64,000 bases of DNA, taken from positions 1 to 64,000 of the forward strand of contig JAFTUV010000009.1 of NCBI GenBank assembly GCA_017466065.1. Direction: 5' to 3'. Every line of letters begins with the position of its first letter. The first letter of the stretch is position 1. The DNA comes from Bacteroidaceae bacterium (GTDB taxonomy: Bacteria > Bacteroidota > Bacteroidia > Bacteroidales > Bacteroidaceae). The notes under the pieces are model-generated. The model made no database searches. It was given only the letters and a program-made list of their open reading frames with translations, and was not told the origin of the DNA. This document shows, in pieces, positions 42,590 through 51,510 of this stretch. A program made the translations under genes and the position numbers.

Positions 42590-44836
42590 ATGGCAAAATT
42601 CGCAGATGTAATATTACCGTTGCCACTCCCCACCACATACACATACAGCATTCCAAAGGAGCTGGGGGAGAGGGTTAAGGCCGGGTGCCGCGTGAGCGTA
42701 CCCCTCGGCCCGAAGAAACATTATACGGCATTGGTGGTAACCACACACGAGAATGAACCCGACGATTGCAAAGTGCGCCCCATTGACGAACTGCTCGACG
42801 AAACGCCAATAATGCTACCCACCCAGATGAAACTTTGGGAGTGGGTGTCGCGCTACTATTTAAGTTCATTGGGAGATATTTACAAAGCCGCCGTGCCACA
42901 AGGACTTAAAGGAGAGTTCAAGCCGCGCACAGAACAACGCACACGCCTCACGGCAAAATATCGCAACGAAAAAGCCATAAGCATAATACAACAGGCACTC
43001 ACACGAGCCCCTCGCCAGAAACGACTCTTCAACACCTATATTGAAATGTCGCAGATTCTTGCAGGCGAGCCCCTTGAAGTTTCCAAGCACAAACTGCTGG
43101 AAACGGCACAAGTGCAACCTGCCATTTATAAAGAACTTGCCGATAAAGGCTTTTTCGAGAGCTACGAAGTGGAGATTTGCCGCCTGACAGCCGGCAAAAA
43201 TGACACTCTGCCCCTGAACAAACTAAACAAGGCGCAAGAACAGGCCTTGCAAGAGATTGCCGACAGCTTCACGCACAAGAACGTGACCCTACTGCACGGT
43301 GTAACCTCGGCCGGAAAAACCGAGATTTACATACATCTTATCTCCCAAGCAGTGGAGCGTGGAGAGCAAGTGCTGTATCTGCTCCCCGAGATTGCTCTAA
43401 CCCAACAGATTATAGAACGCTTGCGCCGTGTATTCGGCAACAGGATAGGGCTCTATCATTCTAAATTCTCCGATGCCGAAAGAGTGGAAATATGGAAGAA
43501 ACAGATGAGCGACGAGCCTTACAGCATTATACTCGGAGTGCGTTCATCGCTATTTCTTCCGTTTAAAAGTCTGGGGCTCGTCATTGTGGACGAAGAGCAC
43601 GAGAACAGCTACAAGCAACAAGAGCCCGCACCCCGTTACAATGCACGCAACACAGCTATTGTGCTCGCCTCCTTCTTTGGAGCAAAGACTCTGCTTGGCA
43701 CCGCAACCCCCTCGGTTGAGAGCTATTACAATGCAACCACAGGGAAATATGGCCTTGTGAACCTCACCACCCGCCACCGCGAGGTAAAATTGCCGGAGAT
43801 TGAAGTGGTTGACATTGCAGATATGAGCCGTCGCAAACGTATGACAGGCCCGTTCAGCGACCCTCTTACCGATGCAATGAAAAAAGCACTCGACGAAGGC
43901 AAGCAGATAATATTGTTCCAGAACCGACGCGGTTACTCCCCCTTGCTCGAATGCAAGACCTGCGGTTGGGTACCCAAATGCAAGCATTGCGACGTGAGCC
44001 TCACCCTGCACAAGAGTGCCCACAAACTCACTTGCCACTATTGCGGATACACAATACCCGCACCCCAATATTGCCCCAACTGCGAAGAGAATAATTTTAT
44101 ACATTTGGGCTACGGCACCGAGAAGATTGAGGACGACCTACAAAACCTATTCCCCGAGGCACGAATAGCCCGTATGGACCTCGACACCACCCGCACCCGC
44201 ACAGCATACGAAAAAATAATCTCCACTTTCCAGAATGGAGGTACCGACATTCTCATAGGCACACAGATGGTGTCGAAAGGGCTCGATTTTGACAAGGTGG
44301 CGGTAGTGGGAATCATAAACGCCGACACACTGCTCAACTACCCCGATTTTCGCGCGACGGAACGTGCATTCCAACTGATGGCACAGGTAGCAGGGCGTGC
44401 CGGACGCAAAGACGGCGAGGGCAAGGTTTTTCTGCAAACAAAGACTCCCGATGCTCCCGTCGTTCCACAGATTGTAAAGAACGACTATCTGCAATTCTAC
44501 AACACGCAGTTGCAGGAACGTATGATGTTCCATTATCCGCCATTCTATCGGCTGGTTTATATTTACATAAAGCATCGCGACGTAAAGGTTCTCGACGAAT
44601 TTTCGGAACAGTTGGGGCAACATCTGCGCAACATCTTCGAGGAGCGCATTCTGGGCCCCGACCTGCCGCCTGTCGCTCGTGTGAAGCAGTTGTACATACG
44701 CAAAATGGTTCTCAAAATTGAAAATAACCTGTCGCAATACAAGGTTAACGAGACTCTGATGGAGATACAGCAGGCATTCACACAGCACAGCCGTTACCGC
44801 TCCATTGTAATGTTCTACGACATAGACCCGCTTTAA
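42590..44836 (+). CDS. priA: Primosomal replication helicase PriA
   Basis: A 748-residue superfamily 2 helicase that restarts stalled replication forks. It has an N-terminal DNA-binding domain (about 1-105) and a Walker A motif in GVTSAGKTEIY. VDEEHENSYKQQ is the DEAH-type box, with GTATPSVES after it. The cysteine-rich zinc domain holds paired CxxC motifs (CKTCGW, CKHCD, CHYCG, CPNCEEN) near residues 460-505. The helicase C-terminal motifs include GTQMVSKGLDF and QVAGRAGR. Monocistronic with its own promoter. Confidence 0.97.
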   Translation: MAKFADVILPLPLPTTYTYSIPKELGERVKAGCRVSVPLGPKKHYTALVVTTHENEPDDCKVRPIDELLDETPIMLPTQMKLWEWVSRYYLSSLGDIYKAAVPQGLKGEFKPRTEQRTRLTAKYRNEKAISIIQQALTRAPRQKRLFNTYIEMSQILAGEPLEVSKHKLLETAQVQPAIYKELADKGFFESYEVEICRLTAGKNDTLPLNKLNKAQEQALQEIADSFTHKNVTLLHGVTSAGKTEIYIHLISQAVERGEQVLYLLPEIALTQQIIERLRRVFGNRIGLYHSKFSDAERVEIWKKQMSDEPYSIILGVRSSLFLPFKSLGLVIVDEEHENSYKQQEPAPRYNARNTAIVLASFFGAKTLLGTATPSVESYYNATTGKYGLVNLTTRHREVKLPEIEVVDIADMSRRKRMTGPFSDPLTDAMKKALDEGKQIILFQNRRGYSPLLECKTCGWVPKCKHCDVSLTLHKSAHKLTCHYCGYTIPAPQYCPNCEENNFIHLGYGTEKIEDDLQNLFPEARIARMDLDTTRTRTAYEKIISTFQNGGTDILIGTQMVSKGLDFDKVAVVGIINADTLLNYPDFRATERAFQLMAQVAGRAGRKDGEGKVFLQTKTPDAPVVPQIVKNDYLQFYNTQLQERMMFHYPPFYRLVYIYIKHRDVKVLDEFSEQLGQHLRNIFEERILGPDLPPVARVKQLYIRKMVLKIENNLSQYKVNETLMEIQQAFTQHSRYRSIVMFYDIDPL

Positions 44837-44866
44837 CACTGTTTGCATTAATTTCACAGTCAATAT

Positions 44867-44898
44867 TTTGTACTTCTCCCTCCATTTAGGTAACTTTG
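44867..44898 (+). promoter_or_regulatory. Promoter of the DUF2723 gene
   Basis: TTTG (44867-44870), 20 nt and TAACTTTG (44891-44898), a near-perfect Bacteroidota promoter 55 nt before the start codon. Confidence 0.75.
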
Positions 44899-44953
44899 CA
44901 CAATTTTAGGGGGATTACGCCCCGTTATAAGAATAATAACAGAGTACAAAATA

Positions 44954-47900
44954 ATGAACAGATTTAAAACAGCAAACAACCTATTCGGCTGGCTCACTTT
45001 CCTTATTGCGGCTATCACTTATTGCCTCACGGTAGAGCCTACCGCAAGTTTCTGGGACTGCCCCGAGTTTATACTTTCGGGTAACAAACTCGAAGTGGGA
45101 CACCCGCCCGGCGCACCCTTCTTTATGCTCACAGCCAACTTCTTCTCGCTCTTTGCCGAGCCCCGGAATGTGGCTCTTATGGTCAACTATATGAGTGCGT
45201 TGCTGAGTGCCGGAGGTATTCTGTTCCTATTTTGGAGTATCACGCACCTGACCCGCAAACTTATCGTTGGAAACAGCAAAAACATTTCCACTGCACAAAT
45301 TGCAACCATCATCGGCTCGGGCCTTGTGGGTGCTCTTGCCTACACTTGGAGCGACACCTATTGGTTCAGTGCCGTGGAGGGCGAGGTTTATGCATACTCC
45401 TCTTTGTTTACCGCAGTGGTATTCTGGCTCATTCTCAAATGGGAAGAGCAGGCCGATGCACCACACAGCGACCGCTGGCTGGTGCTCATAGCCTATCTTG
45501 TGGGATTGTCTATCGGCGTTCACCTGCTCAACCTGCTTTGTATCCCCGCCATTGTCCTTGTAACATACTACAAACGGGTGTCAAACGCAAATTGGAAGGG
45601 TTCACTATGGGCAATAGCCCTTTCGGGAGTGCTTGTAGCCGTGGTGCTCTACGGCATTGTACCGGGTGTCGTGAAGGTTGGCGGCTGGTTCGAGCTGCTC
45701 TTTGTAAATGCCATAGGACTCCCCTTCAACACCGGACTCATTATCTACATTGCATTGCTCTGTGCTTCACTTGTCTGGGGCTTGTGGGAGAGCGAGAAAG
45801 GCAATAGTCGCAAACGCCTTGCCATAGCCTTCACTGCGTCGATAGGCTTGCTTGGCATTCCCTTCTATGGCTACGGCTTTTTAAGCATTCTTGTGGGAAT
45901 GATTGTGCTGGCTGCCATTTTCTTTGCGGTAATGTTCCGCAAGGGAGAGAGGCACATTATCAACCTGCGCTGGCTAAATACCTCGCTGCTCTGTATGACG
46001 GTTATAATGATTGGTTACTCCTCCTACGCGCTAATTGTAGTGCGCTCGGCGGCAAACACACCAATGGACCAAAACTCTCCCGAGGATATATTCACCCTTG
46101 GCACCTACCTTGGCCGTGAGCAGTATGGCGACCGCCCCTTGCTCTATGGCAACACATACAGCTCCGAGCTTGAACGTGAAGCCGTTGGCGAATATTGGGT
46201 TGCCAAAGTGGAGCGTGGCGCACCAAAGTATGCACCCAAAGAGAAAGCTTCACCCGATGAGAAAGATTCATACGAGATTATCGGCTACAACGAAAAGCCC
46301 ATATACGCACAAAATATGTTCTTCCCGCGTATGTACTACCCCGATCACGCCAATTTCTATGGCATTAACCTCTATGAGCAATGGTGCGGTGGCGAGATTA
46401 AAGGACGCAACGTGCGATACAAGGCACCGTGGGGAGAAACCGTAAACATAAAGATGCCTACACAGCTCGACAACCTCAAATTCTTTGTCAACTACCAATT
46501 GAATTTTATGTATTGGAGATATTTCCTGTGGAATTTCGTGGGCCGACAGAACGACCAGCAAAGCCACGGTGAACTTGAAAAAGGCAACTGGATTACAGGT
46601 ATAAACTTTATCGACAACCTGCTTGTAGGCAACCAAGAGACACTGCCCGCCGTGCTCAAAGAGAACAAAGGGCGCAATGTGTTCTATGCACTGCCACTCA
46701 TTCTCGGCATAATGGGTATGCTGTGGCAGGCTCGCCACGGCAAGGAGGGCAAACAGCAATTCTTCGTTGTTTTCTGGCTCTTCTTTATGACCGGCCTCGC
46801 CATTGTACTATATCTCAACCAGACACTGTTACAGCCACGTGAGCGCGACTATGCCTACGCAGCCTCGTTCTACGCTTTTGCAATATGGATAGGAATGGGC
46901 GTGGCAGCAATCACCGAGTGGTTAAAATCGCGCAACGCGGCCACGAACATCATAATATCGGCAGGCTGTCTGCTGGTACCGGTGCAAATGGTGTCGCAAA
47001 CTTGGGACGACCACGACCGCAGCGGCCGTTACGCCTGCCGCGATTTTGGGCAGAACTACCTCTACTCTATCCCCGAGGAAGGAAACCCCATAATATTCAC
47101 CTGTGGCGACAACGACACCTTCCCCTTGTGGTATAGTCAAGAGGTTGAGGGCGTGCGCACCGATGCCCGTGTGTGTAACCTTTCATATTTGCAGACCGAT
47201 TGGTACATCGACCAGATGCGCCGCCCTGCATACGACTCACCATCGTTGCCCATAAGCTGGGAGCGCATCGATTATGCCGGCAACAACAATGAGTCGGTGA
47301 AAATCGACACCCGCTACAAGGAGATTATCAAGAAACTGTATGCCGACAACCCGGAGGCTGCCAAAAAACGTTACGGAGAGAATCCCTTTGAGTTAAAGAA
47401 TATTATGAAATATTGGGTGCGTTCCAAGAACGAGAAGCTCCATTTTATACCCACCGACACGGTGTATATAAAAATAGAAAAGGAGGCTGTTATACGTTCG
47501 GGAATGATAATCCCCGAGGAGTACATCGAGGAGATGCCCGAATATATGACAATCTCGCTGAAAGACCGCAAAAGACTCCTCCGCAGCGACCTTATGCTAC
47601 TGGAAATGCTATCACAGGCCAACTGGGTGCGCCCGATGTATATGTCTATGACCGTGGGCGACGAGAACTATTTGAGCTCGTTGCAGGACTTCTTCGTGCA
47701 AGAGGGGCTTGCCTATCGCATAACTCCCTTCAACTGGGTGCAGCTTGGTTACAGCAAGCGCGACAATGTTGTAGCCGACACAGAGGCCTTCTACAACAAT
47801 GTGATGAACCGGTTTAAATTCGGAGGGTTCAAGGAGAACCCCGACTATTATTCGGACGAAACTATCAGCCGTATGGTGTACACCCATCGTCGTCTTATAT

Positions 47901-48301
47901 CATCGCTTGCCTCACAGCTATACAACGAAGGCAAGAATGACAAAGCGAAGAAACTGCTCGACCGCCTCGAAGAGGAACTGCCCGGCAGCATTGTTCCACA
48001 TAATATAAGAACAGGAGCCATTAACATCGGCCGTCTTTATATAGCTCTCGGCGATTATGAAAATGGTTGCAGAATTCTTGGCGGACTCATCGAAGAACAG
48101 CTGGAATACATAAACTGGTATTGCAGTTTCGGCAAGGAACGCTTCGCAGCCACCGCACAAGAGAGCTACAATGCCATTGAAAATACAAAAATACTAATCG
48201 AGGAATTGAACAACGGCGATGATGCCTGCAAAGCTATGGCCAACGACTACACTGCCGAACTTGGCAATAAGTTTATGGAGTGGCGCAAGAGAATAAATTA
48301 A
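44954..48301 (+). CDS. DUF2723 large membrane protein (putative protein O-glycosyltransferase)
   Basis: A 1115-residue protein. About 11-13 hydrophobic helices occupy the first 660 residues, and a soluble C-terminal part contains helix pairs of TPR type near the end. The start (NNLFGWLTFLIAAITYCLTVEPTASFWDCPEF) is the DUF2723 hallmark. The acidic WDCPE motif in the first loop recalls the DE motif of GT-C glycosyltransferases such as protein O-mannosyltransferases. A role in protein O-glycosylation is plausible but not shown here. The following polysaccharide deacetylase gene starts 11 nt downstream. Confidence 0.88.
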   Translation: MNRFKTANNLFGWLTFLIAAITYCLTVEPTASFWDCPEFILSGNKLEVGHPPGAPFFMLTANFFSLFAEPRNVALMVNYMSALLSAGGILFLFWSITHLTRKLIVGNSKNISTAQIATIIGSGLVGALAYTWSDTYWFSAVEGEVYAYSSLFTAVVFWLILKWEEQADAPHSDRWLVLIAYLVGLSIGVHLLNLLCIPAIVLVTYYKRVSNANWKGSLWAIALSGVLVAVVLYGIVPGVVKVGGWFELLFVNAIGLPFNTGLIIYIALLCASLVWGLWESEKGNSRKRLAIAFTASIGLLGIPFYGYGFLSILVGMIVLAAIFFAVMFRKGERHIINLRWLNTSLLCMTVIMIGYSSYALIVVRSAANTPMDQNSPEDIFTLGTYLGREQYGDRPLLYGNTYSSELEREAVGEYWVAKVERGAPKYAPKEKASPDEKDSYEIIGYNEKPIYAQNMFFPRMYYPDHANFYGINLYEQWCGGEIKGRNVRYKAPWGETVNIKMPTQLDNLKFFVNYQLNFMYWRYFLWNFVGRQNDQQSHGELEKGNWITGINFIDNLLVGNQETLPAVLKENKGRNVFYALPLILGIMGMLWQARHGKEGKQQFFVVFWLFFMTGLAIVLYLNQTLLQPRERDYAYAASFYAFAIWIGMGVAAITEWLKSRNAATNIIISAGCLLVPVQMVSQTWDDHDRSGRYACRDFGQNYLYSIPEEGNPIIFTCGDNDTFPLWYSQEVEGVRTDARVCNLSYLQTDWYIDQMRRPAYDSPSLPISWERIDYAGNNNESVKIDTRYKEIIKKLYADNPEAAKKRYGENPFELKNIMKYWVRSKNEKLHFIPTDTVYIKIEKEAVIRSGMIIPEEYIEEMPEYMTISLKDRKRLLRSDLMLLEMLSQANWVRPMYMSMTVGDENYLSSLQDFFVQEGLAYRITPFNWVQLGYSKRDNVVADTEAFYNNVMNRFKFGGFKENPDYYSDETISRMVYTHRRLISSLASQLYNEGKNDKAKKLLDRLEEELPGSIVPHNIRTGAINIGRLYIALGDYENGCRILGGLIEEQLEYINWYCSFGKERFAATAQESYNAIENTKILIEELNNGDDACKAMANDYTAELGNKFMEWRKRIN

Positions 48302-48312
48302 GAAGAAGTATT

Positions 48313-48924
48313 ATGTTTATAGAGCAAGTCCCTACGTTCTTCCGTAATCTTTACCCAAAGGCATTATGGAGAATGAATCCCGAAGAGAAGGCAATATATC
48401 TCACCTTTGACGACGGGCCAATCCCTGTTATAACCCCTTGGGTTGTGGAGTTGCTCGAACGTAACAACATAAAAGCAACTTTCTTTATGGTGGGCGACAA
48501 TGTGCACAAGTTCTCGCAAGAATATATGCAAGTGGTAGAAGGCGGGCACCGCTTGGGTAACCACACATTCAACCATCTGAAAGGGCTTTTCACAAGCACG
48601 GAAAGATATATTGAGAATGTTGACCAAGCCGACGCATTCATTCACAGTAATCTGTTTCGTCCCCCTCACGGAGTTTTGCGCACACAGCAATACAGGGAAT
48701 TGTGCAAAAGGTATCAATTTGTTATGTGGGACCTTGTGACACGCGATTACAGCATACACCTATATGGCGAGGATGTTCTTGCCAATGTTAAACGCTACAC
48801 CCGCAACGGCTCCATAATAACATTCCACGATTCTTTGCGTTCCGAAAGGAACCTGCGATACGCCTTGCCGCGTGCAATAGATTGGTTACTTGAACAGGGC
48901 TACACATTCAAGATTTTTCCATAA
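48313..48924 (+). CDS. Polysaccharide deacetylase (NodB/CE4 family)
   Basis: A 203-residue protein. The CE4 motifs are in order: TFDDGP (motif 1, catalytic base and metal Asp), HTFNH (motif 2, metal histidines), RPPHG (motif 3), and a late TFHDS with the histidine of motif 5. There is no signal peptide, and the protein is as short as other Bacteroidales members. The ATG at 48313 gives MFIEQVPTFF; the open frame upstream to 48280 lies inside the preceding gene. The substrate is probably an N-acetylated glycan. Confidence 0.92.
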   Translation: MFIEQVPTFFRNLYPKALWRMNPEEKAIYLTFDDGPIPVITPWVVELLERNNIKATFFMVGDNVHKFSQEYMQVVEGGHRLGNHTFNHLKGLFTSTERYIENVDQADAFIHSNLFRPPHGVLRTQQYRELCKRYQFVMWDLVTRDYSIHLYGEDVLANVKRYTRNGSIITFHDSLRSERNLRYALPRAIDWLLEQGYTFKIFP

Positions 48925-48962
48925 TCACATTCATAGATTAACTTTCCGGCAAAAATAGAATA

Positions 48963-49883
48963 ATGACACCACGCGAGCTATCACAATATATCAAAGCCGA
49001 GGCCAAACGCCTCGGCTTTGCCGTATGTGGCATTGCACGAGCCACTCCTTTGCCCGAAAGTGAAGCCAAAAGGCTCGCCGGCTGGGTTGCCGAAGGGAAA
49101 TATGGCGAAATGAACTACCTCGCCCGCAACTGCGACAAGCGGGAGGACCCCACAAAGCTCGTCGAGGGCTGCAAGAGCATAATATCGGTGGCACTCGATT
49201 ACAGCCAAGGCCCATTCGATGAAAGCAACCTTCATCTGTCGCGGTACGCGCAAGGAGTGGATTATCACCACGCTGTAAAGGAACGCCTGTTCAAGCTGCT
49301 ACAAAGCATAAACAGCGTTGTTCCGGTGCAAGGACGTGCATTCTGCGACACTGCACCTGTTGCCGAACGATACTGGGCCGTGCAAGCAGGGCTGGGGTGG
49401 ATAGGACGCAACCACCAACTTATAATACCGAAAGCCGGTTCATATTTCTTTCTTGGCGAATTGATGGTAGATTGCGAGGCGGAATACGACCGGCCGTTCA
49501 CCGAGAACCGTTGCGGCAGTTGCACACGTTGCATAGAGAACTGCCCCACCAAGGCACTCACAGCCGATGGGTTCGATGCGAGGAAGTGCCTATCCTATCT
49601 GACTATCGAATACCGTGGCGAACTTCCTGAAAACATCGGTAAAAAGATGAAAAACTGTTTCTATGGCTGTGACTGTTGCCAAACGGCCTGCCCGTGGAAC
49701 AACAACCCGCAAAAGACAAAAATCACAGAATTCCTGCCAAACGAAGAACTTGCGGAAATGAACAACGAGGCTTGGTTCTCCCTCACCGAGGAGGGGTATA
49801 AAAAGCTATTCGGCAACAGCGCAGTGGAGCGGGCCGGATACAAACAACTGATGCGCAATATTCTTGCCATTAAGAAAGGATAG
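48963..49883 (+). CDS. queG: Epoxyqueuosine reductase QueG
   Basis: Reduces epoxyqueuosine to queuosine in tRNA using cobalamin and two iron-sulfur clusters. The 306-residue protein has the N-terminal GFAVCGIARA segment, the catalytic region CDTAPVAERYWAVQAGLGWIG, and two ferredoxin-like cysteine sets (CGSCTRCIENCPTKAL and CDCCQTACPW). It completes the pathway begun by QueA at 12532. Its cobalamin need fits with the cobalamin adenosyltransferase in the window. dacB converges on it with only 4 nt between stop codons. Confidence 0.96.
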   Translation: MTPRELSQYIKAEAKRLGFAVCGIARATPLPESEAKRLAGWVAEGKYGEMNYLARNCDKREDPTKLVEGCKSIISVALDYSQGPFDESNLHLSRYAQGVDYHHAVKERLFKLLQSINSVVPVQGRAFCDTAPVAERYWAVQAGLGWIGRNHQLIIPKAGSYFFLGELMVDCEAEYDRPFTENRCGSCTRCIENCPTKALTADGFDARKCLSYLTIEYRGELPENIGKKMKNCFYGCDCCQTACPWNNNPQKTKITEFLPNEELAEMNNEAWFSLTEEGYKKLFGNSAVERAGYKQLMRNILAIKKG

Positions 49884-49887
49884 TCGC

Positions 49888-51243
49888 TTATCGGCAAATG
49901 TAGTCACACACTTTATCCTGCCAAACGCGCACATCGGCAGCCTTGGGCAACCCATCGTTCAGCATCACAAAAGCAAGAGTGTGCCCGTTGGCAGCCTTTG
50001 CATAGCCGGCAAGGGTGCACACGCCCGTAACCGTGCCTGTCTTTGCAAACACACGTTTGAAAGCCGCAGTTCCCTTTGTGCGATGCTTCATAGTTCCGCT
50101 TATACCCGACTGCGGCAGTCCGTTCATAAACACTTTGTAATATTCGGGAATGGCATACACCCTGCGAAGAGCCTGCACAATAATATCGGCCGACAGCAAC
50201 GTATAGGGAGAAAGCCCCGAGCCGTCGCGCACAGCATATCTCTCGGGCATATTGAAAGTACACTCCATATATCCCTTCATAATCTTCGGTCCCATTTCCT
50301 GACACACAGGCCTCCTCCCATAGAGAGCACCCAAATGATAGGAGAGAGCCTCGGCGCAAAGATTGTCACTCTCCATAAGAGTCTCAACGATAATATCGGT
50401 CACACTGCGACGCACCACCGCCAAAGTGTCGCAACCGGCAGGCGACACAGAAAAAGCGGTACGCCCCACCGACACCCCTGCCGAATGCATAAGCTCGGAT
50501 GCAACTGTCATAAAATAGTTCTGCGAGGGAAACATATTCATCTTCTCACTCTTGGGCAAACGGCAATTCCCACGGAGCCTTATCACATTGGTACCGTCAA
50601 GCCAATCGCGCAGAATGGTAAATTTATCATCGGTGCCACCTTTGCTCACAGCCTCATTCACAACCGAATAAAAATCAGAAGGCGGGTAACAATCCACAAC
50701 AGGCGGCTCCCCACTCTTGGCAGGCACAACCTTCACATCGACACAGCCGCCACAAAGCATAAGAGGAGAAATATAGGGCTGAAACTCCCACGGAGTATCG
50801 TCCCAAGCCCAACCCGGCCCCCAATAAACAGAATCCATAAAGGAACAATCGGCAAAAAGAGTGTCAACGACGCTGCCCGACGGCACAGCCGAGAGCAACC
50901 CTTTTAAATCGTCGTATGAAAAAAGCGGGTCTATCGAACCTTGCAGATAGAGATTATTGCCTTTACGCAACAAGCGTGTATCTACCGTGTAATTGCAGCC
51001 CAAACGTTCGAGAGCCACCAATGATGTAACCACTTTCAGCACCGAGGCGGGACGGCAGAGCTTATTCTGCCTATGAGCAAAAACGAGCGAATCGGCATCA
51101 AGGTCATACACCACAAGCGAAACATCACTTTGGATGAGAATCTCATCATCGAGCAGTTTCTCAAACCCGCTGCGCGAGGGTTGAGCCTGCACCATAGACG
51201 AATGGAAACAACATAAAATAAGAAACAACAACACCCTATTCAT
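49888..51243 (-). CDS. dacB: D-alanyl-D-alanine carboxypeptidase/endopeptidase (PBP4, S13)
   Basis: Periplasmic low-molecular-mass penicillin-binding protein that trims or cuts peptidoglycan cross-links. The 451-residue protein has a signal peptide ending near VQAQ (residue 21). The S13 catalytic motifs are S67-x-x-K70 (ASVLK), SDNLCAE (SxN) and the late KTGT. The long insertion between the first two motifs is characteristic of class C PBPs. It runs leftward from a region without a clear promoter and is convergent with queG. Confidence 0.94.
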   Translation of the reverse strand: MNRVLLFLILCCFHSSMVQAQPSRSGFEKLLDDEILIQSDVSLVVYDLDADSLVFAHRQNKLCRPASVLKVVTSLVALERLGCNYTVDTRLLRKGNNLYLQGSIDPLFSYDDLKGLLSAVPSGSVVDTLFADCSFMDSVYWGPGWAWDDTPWEFQPYISPLMLCGGCVDVKVVPAKSGEPPVVDCYPPSDFYSVVNEAVSKGGTDDKFTILRDWLDGTNVIRLRGNCRLPKSEKMNMFPSQNYFMTVASELMHSAGVSVGRTAFSVSPAGCDTLAVVRRSVTDIIVETLMESDNLCAEALSYHLGALYGRRPVCQEMGPKIMKGYMECTFNMPERYAVRDGSGLSPYTLLSADIIVQALRRVYAIPEYYKVFMNGLPQSGISGTMKHRTKGTAAFKRVFAKTGTVTGVCTLAGYAKAANGHTLAFVMLNDGLPKAADVRVWQDKVCDYICR

Positions 51244-51338
51244 AATAACACAGCCGCAAGAGGGAAAAAATTTCGGTAAAACTACGCATTATTTATTAAA
51301 TATTGCTCACAGAAAGGCCATTTATTTAGAAGTTATTG

Positions 51339-51346
51339 TATTTTTG
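51339..51346 (+). promoter_or_regulatory. nadB promoter -7 box
   Basis: TATTTTTG fits TAnnTTTG; no well-placed TTG is visible. The predicted start near 51353 opens a leader of about 158 nt. Confidence 0.5.
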
Positions 51347-51356
51347 CGGAAGAAAC

Positions 51357-51420
51357 GCGAAAATAGGCTGCACTCGCAGTGAAACCTACAAGCAAACTTG
51401 TGTTTCGCTCATTTGCACTG
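51357..51420 (+). ncRNA. Repeated 5' leader element, copy 2
   Basis: The second copy of the element at 30287-30350. GCGAAA (51357-51362) pairs with TTTCGC (51403-51408), and ACAAG (51388-51392) with CTTGT (51397-51401). Compared with copy 1 the outer pair of the small hairpin changed from G-C to A-T on both sides. Spacing between parts is the same in both copies. Confidence 0.6.
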
Positions 51421-51437
51421 TTTTTTGCACCAAAGAT

Positions 51438-51506
51438 GCAGGGCTCGATGAAAAACCTTTGAGCGATAAAACCCATAGAAGACACCAACCCTGCCAAACT
51501 CTATGG
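51438..51506 (+). promoter_or_regulatory. nadB leader with competing helices
   Basis: GCAGGG (51438-51443) can pair with CCCTGC (51489-51494), enclosing a GCTC/GAGC hairpin (51443-51446 with 51461-51464). CCATAGA (51473-51479) can instead pair with TCTATGG (51500-51506), ending 4 nt before the nadB ATG. The two long helices interleave, so they form either a pseudoknot or a switch. No T-run follows, so any control would act on translation. I cannot match it to a known riboswitch class. Confidence 0.45.
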
Positions 51507-51510
51507 ATAT

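Noticed and set aside
49864..50907. 347-codon plus-strand frame over dacB
   Set aside because: dacB on the minus strand has a signal peptide and all catalytic motifs; the opposite frame has none.
51421..51510. Known NAD riboswitch before nadB
   Set aside because: I could not match the conserved nucleotides of a described NAD-binding class; only helices are claimed.
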